From positions 680,666-744,665 of the forward strand of contig KN805371.1 in assembly GCA_000818945.1 (NCBI GenBank): a DNA stretch of 64,000 bases, given 5' to 3'. Below the pieces are notes generated by a model. It ran no database searches. It was given only the letters and a program-made list of their open reading frames with translations, and was not told the DNA's origin. Positions within the stretch are counted from its first letter, which is position 1. Each line of letters begins with the position of its first letter. This document shows positions 1 to 9,445 of this stretch, piece by piece. A program made the position numbers and the translations under genes. The stretch comes from Schizochytrium sp. CCTCC M209059 (taxonomy: Eukaryota > Sar > Bigyra > Thraustochytrida > Thraustochytriidae).

Positions 1-299
1 ACACACACGAATTAAAGCAGGAATCGGGTTCCGACGGAGAAAACGGGCAGAGTGACGCGTACCTGCACGGATTTGAGATTGGCGAGTTCGACGATATCCG
101 AGCCGCTTTTGAGGAAGTCGACTCCGAGCGAAAGGGTACCATTCTCGGGGCTGATCTTGAGACGGTCCTCAATGGACTTGGCATCTATCCTCTGCAGGGC
201 GACATGGACCAGCTCCTGGTCGAGCTTGGTGCCCATGCTGATTCAGCGATCAGTCTTGACAGCGTCGTGCGTCTTCTGGCCGCACTGCGCGAGGACTGA
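1..299 (+). CDS. EF-hand-like protein, C-terminal part (5' end outside window)
   Basis: The frame is open from the window edge to a TGA at 297-299 and gives about 99 residues. A helix-loop-helix stretch reads IRAAFEEVDSERKGTIL, followed by LETVLNGLGI and then a second unit ending in VVRLLAALRED. This is the calmodulin/troponin-C pattern. The first loop (DSERKGTILGAD) has acidic residues at positions 1, 3 and 12 but Lys at position 5 and Asp rather than Glu at 12, and the second loop (ELGADADSAISL) is also imperfect, so calcium binding may be weak or lost. The N-terminus lies outside the window, so domain count and total length are unknown. The nearest gene downstream is convergent. Confidence 0.6.
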   Translation, partial: THELKQESGSDGENGQSDAYLHGFEIGEFDDIRAAFEEVDSERKGTILGADLETVLNGLGIYPLQGDMDQLLVELGAHADSAISLDSVVRLLAALRED

Positions 300-405
300 T
301 CGTGGACCTGCTAGCCAACAACAAAAAGCTCATATAACACCTAAACACCAAGTAGCACTCTGTAGTTGCCATCCTGCTCGCTCCGACGATTGTTTCTTTT
401 GGTCT

Positions 406-681
406 TCATGATGCAGCAAGTTGAGCGTCCTCCCCTTCCTGCCGCTCGTCGACTTCTTCGTCGCCAAGGTCCCTGAGCATGCCGCGCACGAGCTCTTCGT
501 GGGCGCGCAGCACCACGAGCAGTTCGTTGGTGCCTTTGGCTCCAAGCTGCGGCAGCACCGCGCGAATTCGCTGCGCGAGCCGTGGACCATGGGACGGGCC
601 TTGCTGCGCCAAGGTCTGCGCCGCAAGCGCGCCTTGACCCTCTCCTCGACTCTCGGGGTCGACTCGCTCGGGGTCTGTCAT
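406..681 (-). CDS. possible small hypothetical protein, 91 aa
   Basis: An ATG at 681 opens a 91-codon frame ending in TGA at 406. Codon third positions are mostly G or C, as in neighbouring genes. The C-terminal half looks like a helix (LVVLRAHEELVRGMLRDLGDEEVDERQ). It would be divergent from the GPCR gene at 808, with 126 bp between the start codons, and convergent with the gene ending at 299. I do not recognise a family. A GC-rich region can give open frames by chance, so this needs transcript support. Confidence 0.4.
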   Translation of the reverse strand: MTDPERVDPESRGEGQGALAAQTLAQQGPSHGPRLAQRIRAVLPQLGAKGTNELLVVLRAHEELVRGMLRDLGDEEVDERQEGEDAQLAAS

Positions 682-727
682 GGTCTTCTGCCTCTGCAAC
701 ACTCGCTGTCAGCAACAGGCAAAGTCA

Positions 728-737
728 CTAGGCCTAG
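728..737. promoter_or_regulatory. CTAGGCCTAG palindrome upstream of the GPCR gene
   Basis: A perfect 10-bp palindrome centred on TAGGCCTA lies 71 bp upstream of the ATG at 808. The same 8-mer recurs in four other intergenic regions (6958, 11038/11044, 15911, 25633). A regulatory role is inferred only from recurrence and placement. Confidence 0.4.
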
Positions 738-807
738 ACTTGAGACCAGCACAGCAGAGCGTTGTTGCTCTGCGTTGTGCAGATATCGACGAAGCGAAGA
801 AGTAAGA

Positions 808-1827
808 ATGCGCGACGAGGGCGGCCGGAACCTAGCAGCGCTGGCGCTAGCGCTAGCGCTGACGCAGGCTTCGGGCTGGAGGCTGCTCGAGTCGGACACG
901 CCCGAGGCTACTTCTGATCTTTGCGCTTCTGTCTTTGATGAGGCGCAGACACAGGTTCTGCGGACCGTCACGCTGACGGGCGCAGGGCTCTCGCTCGCAG
1001 GCAGTTTATTCATCGTCATCTCTTACCTGATCCTGGTGCGCATTCGCACCTTTCCGTACAAGCTCGTCATGTTTCTGAGCGTGGCCAACGTGGGCTCGAG
1101 CTTGGCCTATTTTGTTGGTCTCGCGAGTATTAACGAAGGCAACGTTCACGAGTGCACCTCGTCCGGAGGGTGCATTCTCGCAGCTACCATGACTCAATTC
1201 TTCGATGTGGCCTCATTCTTTTGGATTGCCATCATCGCCTTCAATGTGCACGCGGTCCTGGTCCGTAACAAGGGTCGCGCGGTGGAGGCCTATGAACGTT
1301 GGTACCATTTGGTGGGCTGGGGGATTTCGCTCCTCATTACAATCATATGTGGCGCCCTGGGCTGCTTTGGCGACAGCGGTATCTGGTGCTGGATCAAGCG
1401 AGACCGTCAGACAGCCCGCTTCTTTGCGTATTATCTGCCACTCTTGATCGTCTTTTCGTTCACGGCAACCACCTACCTAATTGTCAGCTCTGCACTCCAA
1501 CATCAAGTTCAAGGGCGCACCGTTACGCGACGACTTCGACTTTACCTCGCGGTTTTTGTGGTCTTTCGCGTCTGGGGGGTTGTGCACCGCACTCACAACT
1601 ACTTTCATGAAAACCAAATGTTCTGGCTTGCTCTTATGCATGCAATTTTCTCGCCCCTACAAGGTTTCGCCAACGCGCTTGTTTATGGCTGCAATGCTGC
1701 GGTGGCACGTGAATATAGACGCTATTGCAGCGGTCTCAACACCGAGGACCGCATTGAGAATGGTGGCGACGATCTCGATGACGACGACGTGCGTGAGGTG
1801 CGCGCACAAGAACTGACTCCAATCTAG
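808..1827 (+). CDS. seven-transmembrane receptor, slime-mould cAMP-receptor-like family
   Basis: The 339-residue protein starts at the ATG at 808, because a signal peptide (residues 1 to about 23, rich in Ala/Leu) follows at once. The frame runs further upstream only through low-quality sequence. Seven hydrophobic segments follow. TM1 is around VTLTGAGLSLAGSLFIVISY. TM3 (FFDVASFFWIAIIAFNVHAV) and TM7 (SPLQGFANALVYGCN) match the Dictyostelium cAR/Crl receptor pattern. The C-terminal tail is acidic (DDLDDDDVRE) and short. Members of this family are G-protein-coupled receptors, but the ligand here is unknown and need not be cAMP. No intron is needed. Confidence 0.75.
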   Translation: MRDEGGRNLAALALALALTQASGWRLLESDTPEATSDLCASVFDEAQTQVLRTVTLTGAGLSLAGSLFIVISYLILVRIRTFPYKLVMFLSVANVGSSLAYFVGLASINEGNVHECTSSGGCILAATMTQFFDVASFFWIAIIAFNVHAVLVRNKGRAVEAYERWYHLVGWGISLLITIICGALGCFGDSGIWCWIKRDRQTARFFAYYLPLLIVFSFTATTYLIVSSALQHQVQGRTVTRRLRLYLAVFVVFRVWGVVHRTHNYFHENQMFWLALMHAIFSPLQGFANALVYGCNAAVAREYRRYCSGLNTEDRIENGGDDLDDDDVREVRAQELTPI

Positions 1828-2074
1828 ATTCGATGGAGGCCGTCAGCTCAAAGAAACCCAAGTGCGTCAATATAATATCCGTATCCTTTCCTTTTGGCCG
1901 GACTTGATACTATATTCTGGGTTGGCGAGCGAGGAAAGAGAGAGATATAGAGAGGGTGGAAAGGGATTTCTACAGACCTAAGCAATGTCTGCCTGAGCCA
2001 CAGTTGCCACGATACTGGCAAGTCCGAGATCAAGGCCTCTCTACCAAGTTTCTAAGATCTTAATACATGTTTTG

Positions 2075-3447
2075 CTAGTTCGAAGCCTTGTCCTTGTTTT
2101 GCTGTTGCTGCCGAGCACGGTCGCCAAGTCGCTGGCGCGCGTCATCAATCATCGGCTCAAGGCGCTTTTCCTTGGCAAGGGTCTTGAGAATGGCCACGCA
2201 AAGCGGAATGTAGTTGTGCCGTCTGCGAATGTTTTCGCTGTGCCACTTGGCAAATTTGGACTCCTTCTCCTCGAGCGTTGGCACGAGCTCCATCTTCCGC
2301 ACCCGCTCCGCGCGGAGCTGCGTTCTGAGAGACGGGAGGTCATTGGAGTACACGAGCTGCTCGAAGCCCTCCGTGTCCTCCAGCGGTACCGGCGTAAAAC
2401 TGTCGTCTGCCGTCACGTCGTCGTGTCCATCGAGCATGGCCTCCAAAGTCTGCGTGCGAGTTTCGCACTCGTCAATCTTGTCCTGGAGCACAACGCGTTG
2501 ATCTTTGATTACAGCCATGAGATTAAAGCGGATTTCGGAAGCCGCGTATCGCGCGATGCGTTGCTGAATATGAGGCGCAACGGCGGGGATCCAGTCTGCG
2601 CCTTCCCCGACCTCCCCAAGGCAAATGGGCCCTGCCTTGAGACCGTCAAGCTCGTAAATCTTGTTCTTGAACGGAATGTACGCAATAAAGTGAAAGACGT
2701 CGTCGTCGGGACCTGCGTATTGCTTCTTGTCTGGCATAAAAGGCTCTGGTCGGTTGAAGCTATTGTGCGCAAGCCGGACATTATCAAGGTTGCTAATGGC
2801 CTCACCGCGCATGTCGGGTGGCATGACCCCGACGAACTCCTTGAAGCTCCGCAGACTCGGCCCAATATCCACCTCATCCGACTGGATGTTGAGCAGGATC
2901 GACAGCAGCGCCTGCGTTGCGCATGCGTTTGCGATCATTTGTCGAGCAAAAAACAGTTCTTCGTCGCAACCCACATTCACGGGCCGATCATCCTCCTCGG
3001 GTCTCCACTTGAAAAGAAAGATGAGCCCGTACATGGGCTTCATGTCCGAAAAATCATCATCGAGGCTGTACAGTTCCTCCACCTGGATGTTCTTGACGCC
3101 AATCTTTTGGATCAGCTCCGTGAAAACGCCTGCAGCACCACATCAGCATCAGCACGCGTTCGTTTTATGAATACGATCGTCAGTTTCTCTAGTTCTTTCC
3201 TTTCTGATCTGCTCTATCCTATCCCGTGTCTACGCGAAGAGACGCTCGCGTGCTTCAACGCTGCAGCAGCGGCGGTTGGGCCCGTGCTATCCCTCCACGC
3301 GCGCAGTAGCCATCCATCCCAGCCATCCAGCTGCCCAGCCATCGAAGAGGCCCAGCCTCTTGCAGGGCCGCGTCCTTGGCCACAGCGCGCCCTTCGCTCC
3401 GTCCAGAACCTACCGGGGTCCGACTCGATCGTGCACCAGTCTGCCAT
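2075..3447 (-). CDS. UCHL5: ubiquitin C-terminal hydrolase UCH37/UCHL5 (two exons)
   Basis: A cysteine deubiquitinase of family C12, normally bound to the 26S proteasome or INO80. Exon 1 (3414-3447) encodes MADWCTIESDP plus the first base of a Gly codon. The intron is 3130-3413 and exon 2 runs 2075-3129. Joining restores the family N-terminus (ESDPGVFTEL) in frame and gives 362 residues. Visible catalytic residues are the oxyanion Gln75 and nucleophile Cys81 (NACATQ), His158 (FHFIAY) and Asp173 (ELDG). The C-terminal helical tail (KEKRLEPMIDDARQR, near residue 335) corresponds to the ULD domain that binds ADRM1/INO80G. Length is close to human UCHL5. It is the only gene here with a well-supported coding intron. 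Confidence 0.92.
3130..3413 (-). other. spliceosomal intron in the UCHL5 gene (284 bp)
   Basis: On the minus strand the donor is CCCCG|GTAGGT and the acceptor is GCTGCAG|GCGTTT. A CTGAT branch-point-like pair lies about 20 to 30 nt before the acceptor. Splicing keeps phase 1 and rebuilds the conserved SDPGVFTEL segment. Confidence 0.85.
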
Positions 3448-4252
3448 GGTCCCGCGCACCTGCTCGCTCGCTCGCTCGCTCGCCAGCCCGTCGCTCGAGC
3501 GAACTTCGTTTGCTTTGGGCTGGGGCTGCCCGCCAAGCCGCAAGTGGGGTATCGCCGAGACGCTGACTTGTAAATCAACGAATAATGCACTTGCGCGTCG
3601 GCGGATACTTCACTTTCTGCAGCCGGAAGAGATCCGTTGAGGTGTGCGTCGGGCTGTGTGGCCTGCCTGAATGATGAATGGTACTGCGATGCCATGGCGA
3701 AAGGCGTGCAACACGCGGACCTGGCGCGACACGACTCAGATCGTCCGATTGTGAGTCATTGAGGCGCGCGCGCGCGCACACGCACACATTTCAAGCCAGA
3801 GGCAAGCGTAGTTACGGTAGAAAAGGAATCTCGCTTGTTGACGTGAGAAAAAATCAAGTTCTTTCACTTTGTGTTCTTTCCTTGGCTCTGCCGGCACAGA
3901 GTTAAGAAAGCTTTATAGAAAGAGACTGGCCATCTTGCCGCGCTTGGCTGGATTCAATGTTGTGTGTGCTGCATTGTGCTTGAGGACAATAGTAGGCGTA
4001 GGAGCTTGCCCTCGAAAAACCTTTCGTTTGATTGACGGACAGAGCGCCAGCGGCGGGCGGCTGGCTCTGGCGAAGTGGGGAAAGATCGAAGGACGGCTCA
4101 CGGGCCTATCGCGTATACACAAGTAGAAGTCATCGCGACAGAATCGTCGTGATAAACAACCAAGGAAGCGTCGAAGCGTATTCCGCCTTTTTTTCGCGCT
4201 TCTTGTGCAAGTTCCGTCGTCCTGCACAGCGCCGCCAAGGTCACCGCAAACG
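3448..4252. other. divergent promoter region between UCHL5 and the coiled-coil gene
   Basis: It holds a (CTCG)n run at 3463-3482, 15 to 35 nt upstream of the UCHL5 start, and a (GC)n/(CA)n run near 3763-3788. I see no supported gene in it. Confidence 0.6.
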
Positions 4253-6655
4253 ATGAAGACTACCAAATCTGCAGCGACGCTCCTTTACGGGCGCGAATAC
4301 GACCTCGAGGAGGCCAAGAGCAAAACTGCGAGTGCAAAGCAAGGGAAAAAATCTCCATCCTCAAAGACGCAGCGTCAACCGAGCAGCAAGACATCAAGCT
4401 CTTCACGCGTGGACGTCATCAGCCTCCAAGAGAGCAAAAAGGGTAGCCTGCCGCTCGTGAATCAGAAGCAGTCCAAGCAAAAGCATGCAGTCAAGAAGCA
4501 GCCAAGGCCAAGACCTACGACCGCTCCTGCGCCCAAGAAGCAGCCGCAGCAGCACAGGGAACTGAGCAAACCGAATCAGCCACAGACGCAACGACGGGGA
4601 CTCAGTGCGTCAACCAAGGCGCAGCTTCAGTTCGATCCGGAGCCCGTCGAAGCTTTGGCGCAGATTGCTCTGCGCGAGAAACCAGAGCTCGTTCCTGTTA
4701 GTATTCTCGCGCAGATCAATAAGGAGAAGAAGCGGGAAAAAGAGCTTCAGCGTCAGGCTACAAAAAAATCCAGACAGACTAGACCCCGCACAGCCGGCCC
4801 GGCGCCTTGTGATGAATCAAAGGAAAAAGACGCCGAGACGCAAGCAGCCACGCCATTGGCGCGCTCCACGCATGCCAATTCCAAGGATGAAGACGCCTGC
4901 GGAGACGAAGCACTCGAGCCAATCGAGGGTACCGCATCACAAGCGAAACCCAAGTTTAGCACAATCAGCCTCAACAACTCTCGTCGCGCATTTAAACAAA
5001 AATTGCGTGACTCCCTCGCGGACGGCTTGGTGAAGATGTGCGGAATCCACTCGCGTCTCTTGCACGAGGCGGCCAAGAAGGAAGAGACCTTGCGCGGACT
5101 CTGCAGCCAGATGGAAGACCTCCTTGTTCTCGCCGGCGATCGCAACGAGTCCAACTTTGTTGGCGTTGACGCAGGAATTGTTCGTCGCAGGCAAGAATTG
5201 CTCAAAGCTGGAAAGGAGATCAGTGCCAAGCTCAAGCAGGTCGAGATTGATCATGTCGCGATCCAAAAGCGTCTGCGACACATGGAGGACACGCACGTCG
5301 TGCACAAGTCGGAACTTCGGGATGAGGAGGAATCGGTCGATCAAGTCATTACCGAGCGCAAAGAGCTTGCGAAGCTTCTCGCTCAGCTCGTGGACTTGAA
5401 CAAGCGCACACACGCTAAACTCACCTCCAAGATGAGCGCTTTTATTCTTCGCAAAGAGAAAATTGACGCGGCGCTTCAGGAGCGGCGCATTCAGGTTGGT
5501 TTGCACAACGAAAAGATCAAGATGGAGGAGAAGATCTCCAAGGGCCTCGAAAAGTGGGACAATGACCTCGACAATGGCGTCGGTGTGTCCTCTCCTCCAC
5601 TTGATAGCTGCATGGGATCTCGGGGTCTTCTGGACCAGGTTGTTTCCGTGCTGTCGATCGATGTCGATGCAGATAAACGCCGCATTGACGTTGACACGCC
5701 GCATCGTCCCGAGCCACTCCACTCGCCCAAATTTCAGGCCAAACTGCGTCAGATGGCCGCGATCGAGTCAAACTCCCAAATGGGCCAGGAAGCCTTCCCA
5801 CTTGACGCGAAGAACGCGACACCGGAAGAGCTCGAAGCTCGCCAGGCAGACCTCAAAGCTCGAAAGCGGAATCTTCAGGTTGCACTCGCCAATGCCTCTG
5901 TTTTGTCTCTCGTGGGTGAGGTCTTACAGATTGCCAATACGCCTGCTGACGCACCGGAAGACGAGGGCTCTCGAGACGAGGAGAGCTCTGATGAAAAGGT
6001 TCTGAGGGCCATTGACAGCGCCTTGGAAGCAATTGTGTCTCAGGTCAAGGAAACAGGCAAGGTAGCTGCGGATAGAGTCGCCGTTGAAGGTATCACCTCG
6101 ACTGAGGCGGAAAGCGCAACGGAAAACACGTGTGGACCTCCGCCCGAGGCCGAAAAGTTTTCTCCCGTCGAGACTGCTACAGCGCAAGATGACGACGATA
6201 CCAGTGGCTATCCAAATCCTGCTTCTGCATCTGTTTCTGCTTCTGCTTCTTCATTGTCTTCTTTGACAACTCCTAAGTCCGCCGAGACCAAGGAGGATGC
6301 AAGCAAGACTGACAGTGAGGTTGACGAAAAGGCATCGATAGAAAAGAGTGACTCTGATGCCATTAAGGAGATGGCGGACGAGGAGAAGGAGTGTGTCAGT
6401 ACAGAAAGCAAGTCTAGCCAAGAAAAGTTAAAGCAGGAGCAAGACAAAAACTCGAAACAAGCCGAAAACGCCAGCGATACGATTGCAAGTGATCTTGTCG
6501 CAGATGCGATTTCCGCTTCGGTTGAGCAGGCTGAGGAGCGAGTCGCTGACATTGGTCAAACTGCCTCAGGCACTGTCAAACGTGCAATTTCCGAGGCCTT
6601 GAGCCGTGTCTCTTCTTCTGCATCTCTCGTTTCACGAGAGGATGCTCCCCCATAG
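4253..6655 (+). CDS. coiled-coil protein of unknown function, 800 aa
   Basis: The start chosen is the ATG at 4253 (MKTTKSAATLLYGREYD); the frame's upstream extension starts at a poor context. Residues 20 to 200 are Lys/Ser/Gln-rich and probably disordered. About residues 260 to 440 form long charged helices with heptad-like spacing (KEISAKLKQVEIDHVAIQKRL, ERKELAKLLAQLVDLNKR), a likely coiled coil. The last 200 residues are acidic and Ser/Glu-rich, ending in an alternating helix around DAISASVEQAEERV. I recognise no catalytic motif. Such proteins in protists are often cytoskeletal or ciliary, but nothing in the sequence proves this. Confidence 0.75.
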   Translation: MKTTKSAATLLYGREYDLEEAKSKTASAKQGKKSPSSKTQRQPSSKTSSSSRVDVISLQESKKGSLPLVNQKQSKQKHAVKKQPRPRPTTAPAPKKQPQQHRELSKPNQPQTQRRGLSASTKAQLQFDPEPVEALAQIALREKPELVPVSILAQINKEKKREKELQRQATKKSRQTRPRTAGPAPCDESKEKDAETQAATPLARSTHANSKDEDACGDEALEPIEGTASQAKPKFSTISLNNSRRAFKQKLRDSLADGLVKMCGIHSRLLHEAAKKEETLRGLCSQMEDLLVLAGDRNESNFVGVDAGIVRRRQELLKAGKEISAKLKQVEIDHVAIQKRLRHMEDTHVVHKSELRDEEESVDQVITERKELAKLLAQLVDLNKRTHAKLTSKMSAFILRKEKIDAALQERRIQVGLHNEKIKMEEKISKGLEKWDNDLDNGVGVSSPPLDSCMGSRGLLDQVVSVLSIDVDADKRRIDVDTPHRPEPLHSPKFQAKLRQMAAIESNSQMGQEAFPLDAKNATPEELEARQADLKARKRNLQVALANASVLSLVGEVLQIANTPADAPEDEGSRDEESSDEKVLRAIDSALEAIVSQVKETGKVAADRVAVEGITSTEAESATENTCGPPPEAEKFSPVETATAQDDDDTSGYPNPASASVSASASSLSSLTTPKSAETKEDASKTDSEVDEKASIEKSDSDAIKEMADEEKECVSTESKSSQEKLKQEQDKNSKQAENASDTIASDLVADAISASVEQAEERVADIGQTASGTVKRAISEALSRVSSSASLVSREDAPP

Positions 6656-7127
6656 ACAGGTCCAGAAGCTAACAGTGGCAATGATGATTTGTTTTTGTTT
6701 TTGTTTGGTTTGGTTTGGTTTGGTTTGGTTTATTTTGTATTTGCGCTACGCTTGTGACGTCCGAACCTCCGCGTTCACCATTTTACATGCCGGCACTCGG
6801 TAGGGCGATTCTCTTTGCGTCAGAGTTGTTTGAGTCTGACTGCTGGACGAGTCTCTCAAATCTTTCGTAAACAGAATGTTTATCGAAAGTGTGCGCACTA
6901 CGTATGTCTGTGTATACACGTCTGTGTGATGGCGCGATCGAGAAGACCACCTATGACTAGGCCTACAACGCGGCTTCCCGCACGCGCCACGCAGCAAAAG
7001 CAGATTGAGAGCAGAGCAGAGCAGAGCGGAGCGAGCACGCAGACGCGCAGACAGGCGGCGGGCGGGCAGGCAGACAGGCAGGCAGGCAGGCAAGCAGGCA
7101 GGCGCAAAGTCGTCGAGCGGGGCGACG
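6656..7127. other. intergenic region with (GTTTG)n and (GGCA)n repeats
   Basis: A (GTTTG)n run at 6703-6731 follows the coiled-coil gene's stop. A TAGGCCTA palindrome lies at 6958-6965. An imperfect (GGCA)n run at about 7049-7102 ends 26 nt before the phosphomevalonate kinase ATG. No gene seen. Confidence 0.6.
6958..6965. promoter_or_regulatory. TAGGCCTA palindrome upstream of phosphomevalonate kinase
   Basis: A perfect 8-bp palindrome 162 bp upstream of the ATG at 7128; the same 8-mer recurs in four other spacers of the window. Confidence 0.4.
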
Positions 7128-8939
7128 ATGAGTGTAGCAGGCGGAGACAAGAGCGGGATGCGCGCGACGACCGTGGCGAGCTCACCCGGCAAGGTGCTCA
7201 TGGCAGGGGGCTACGTCGTCCTCGAGACGCCCAACCGAGGCTATGTGCTGGCGACGAGCGCTCGCTTCCACACGAGCGTGCAAAGCTCGGAAGAGACGTG
7301 CGCTGCAGGCAAGGCGAGCGTGCTCTCGATCCACTCGCCGCAGTACCGGCAAAACATCGAACTCGAGGCCACCCCTGTGGAGGGCAGCGACGACGTCAAG
7401 GTCACTCACGTCAAGGGCGCCAAAAATCCGTACGTGGTGCAGACCGTGGCGGTCGCGATCACTGCAGCAAAGGCATTGCGAAGGCGCTGGGAGCGCGCCG
7501 AGGATCTTGAGCGCCTTTTGCTGGGTACCGAGACTCCCAAGGACGTGAGCGCAGAAGTGCTCCGCGAGACCCTTGCGTTTCACTTTCGCTTTCCCGAAAA
7601 CCTCGTCGCCACCATTGGCGCTGACAAGACGAAACTCGATTCGAGCTCGAAAAATGTCCAAGACACGACTGCACTGCGGCTGCTTGCCGCGGGATGTGCT
7701 CTCGGTGCGTCAGCACAGCGCCTGGCAGCGCTCCTCCCATCGATGCCAGCCTTTGAAAAGCTCGAGGAAGTTGTCTTTGAGGGCGACGAAGACGCCGTCC
7801 GTAAGATGTCACCTGGTGCATCAGTGCTTTCGAAAAAGAGTGGCCAGGACAGTTTCCCAGAGCCCGCTGGCCTCCCGGCGCGCATCGAGATCACTTTGCA
7901 GGCCGACAATGACTTTTACTCGCAACAGACGCACCTCGAAGCGCGCGGGCTCCCTTACAACACAACGTCGCTCGCGACCCTCGAGCCTTACATGCCCTGC
8001 ATTAACGAGGCCGGGGACGTTGAAGTGAGCAAGACCGGCCTTGGTTCGTCTGCGGCCATGGTGTCTTCGTTGGTCTCTGCTATTGTGATGGACCTCTTTG
8101 TGGCCTTCCACGACAAGGAAGCCATCAATCTCGACACCTTGCATGCCGTTGCTCAGCTGGCGCACGGTGTGATCCAAGGTAAAATCGGCTCGGGTTTTGA
8201 TGTCTGCGCTGCTCTGTATGGCAGCATGCGATACGTTCGTTACGACCCCAAGGGTCTCGAAGAGCCCCTTACGCGGCTTTCCGAGGCCAGTGCCGACGCC
8301 CCCGTTTCCGCGGAGGCCATTCTGCTGAGCCTTTCGCGTCTTGATCACGAGACCACGCCCTTTGAGTTGCCCCCGCGCCTGCAGCTTATGTGCGGCGATG
8401 TTCGGGGCGGATCGGAGACCCCATCGATGTCGCGCAACGTGCTCAAGTGGAGAAAGTCGGCGCCTGCGGAGGAAATTGCGCACTGGGATAAGCTCATCGC
8501 TTCCAACGAGGCGGTGGCAGCAAACGTCGCGGCGCTGCACAAGTTGGCGACCGAGGACAAGGTTGCGTATGACGCGATTCTTGACGAGTTTGCCGCTTCG
8601 GGAACAGCCGCCCCCGCTCTGCAAAGCTTGCGGGATGCATTTTCAGACGTGCGCGCCTGCCTGCGCAAGGTGGGTGAGCTGGCGGATGTGCCTATTGAGC
8701 CGCCTTCGCAATCAAAGCTTTGCGACGCAACTGAGGCGCAAGCCGGTGTGGTTATGTGTGGCGTGCCCGGAGCTGGCGGCTTTGATGCCGTCTTTGCAGT
8801 TGTTGTTGATTCGAGCCGTGAAAAGGTCGAGAAATTCTGGGAGACCTCTCCTGGAGACCAAAAGGTCTGTGCACTTTTGCTGAGTGAGGATCGGCGGCAT
8901 CCGGGGCTCGTTACGACCACAACTAGCCCTGCCGAATAG
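7128..8939 (+). CDS. ERG8: phosphomevalonate kinase
   Basis: This GHMP-family kinase converts mevalonate 5-phosphate to the diphosphate in the cytosolic mevalonate pathway that feeds sterol and isoprenoid synthesis. The 603-residue protein starts at the ATG at 7128 (MSVAGGDKSG). Motif 1 (SSPGKVLMAGGYVVLE) is near residue 18. The ATP-binding glycine motif 2 (KTGLGSSAAMVSS) is near residue 304, followed by GKIGSGFDVCAALYGS. Motif 3 (GVPGAGGFDAVFAV) is near residue 545. It is longer than yeast Erg8 (about 450 residues), with extra sequence around residues 220 to 260. The upstream extension of the frame covers only repeat sequence and is not included. No intron. Confidence 0.9.
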   Translation: MSVAGGDKSGMRATTVASSPGKVLMAGGYVVLETPNRGYVLATSARFHTSVQSSEETCAAGKASVLSIHSPQYRQNIELEATPVEGSDDVKVTHVKGAKNPYVVQTVAVAITAAKALRRRWERAEDLERLLLGTETPKDVSAEVLRETLAFHFRFPENLVATIGADKTKLDSSSKNVQDTTALRLLAAGCALGASAQRLAALLPSMPAFEKLEEVVFEGDEDAVRKMSPGASVLSKKSGQDSFPEPAGLPARIEITLQADNDFYSQQTHLEARGLPYNTTSLATLEPYMPCINEAGDVEVSKTGLGSSAAMVSSLVSAIVMDLFVAFHDKEAINLDTLHAVAQLAHGVIQGKIGSGFDVCAALYGSMRYVRYDPKGLEEPLTRLSEASADAPVSAEAILLSLSRLDHETTPFELPPRLQLMCGDVRGGSETPSMSRNVLKWRKSAPAEEIAHWDKLIASNEAVAANVAALHKLATEDKVAYDAILDEFAASGTAAPALQSLRDAFSDVRACLRKVGELADVPIEPPSQSKLCDATEAQAGVVMCGVPGAGGFDAVFAVVVDSSREKVEKFWETSPGDQKVCALLLSEDRRHPGLVTTTTSPAE

Positions 8940-9445
8940 ATGGAATAGATTTTCAAGTAAATCATGGACAAAATATATCAACTGGTAGGCTTCTTTCTGT
9001 CCACTGGAAGGCTTTTGGAACATTATATTTTGATTTGTGTTTCATTGGACCAGAGTGTGAGCTGTCTGTCTACTGACGGGATGATTCGACAATGACCGTA
9101 AGCCTCGATGAAGCACCCGCGTCTCCGTTATCACCATGGGCCAAACCTTTTGGTATACGACAAGAAGAAAGACAAATTGCGTCTTGTTTACCCGTTCTGT
9201 GCTATCTCTTCATGATTTCTGCCCGAAGAAGCCAAGCCAATGCTTAAAAACACTATAAACCTTTTGTTTTAAAAGAGCAGTATTTGTCAAAGTTGCAACT
9301 GATCAAACTCGCTCGTTCATGGGAGATTTCATTTTCGCGAAACTGCAAAGAATACTGGACAAGAAATAAATGGGTAAACTCTTTCTCTAACGCTTCACCT
9401 TCTTTCACCTTCTTTCACCTTTGATAGGTAGACATTACAAGGAGT
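8940..9445. other. convergent 3' spacer with a 10-bp tandem repeat
   Basis: AT-richer than the flanking genes. It holds about three copies of a CTTTCACCTT-type unit at 9393-9422 and an AATAAA at 9365. No gene seen. Confidence 0.6.

Noticed and set aside
2072..3640. 522-codon plus-strand frame over the UCHL5 gene
   Set aside because: It is antisense to a gene with intact catalytic residues and a consistent splice junction.
9393..9422. Transposon footprint at the 10-bp CTTTCACCTT repeat
   Set aside because: There are no inverted ends, no target-site duplication and no transposase nearby; it is a short tandem repeat.
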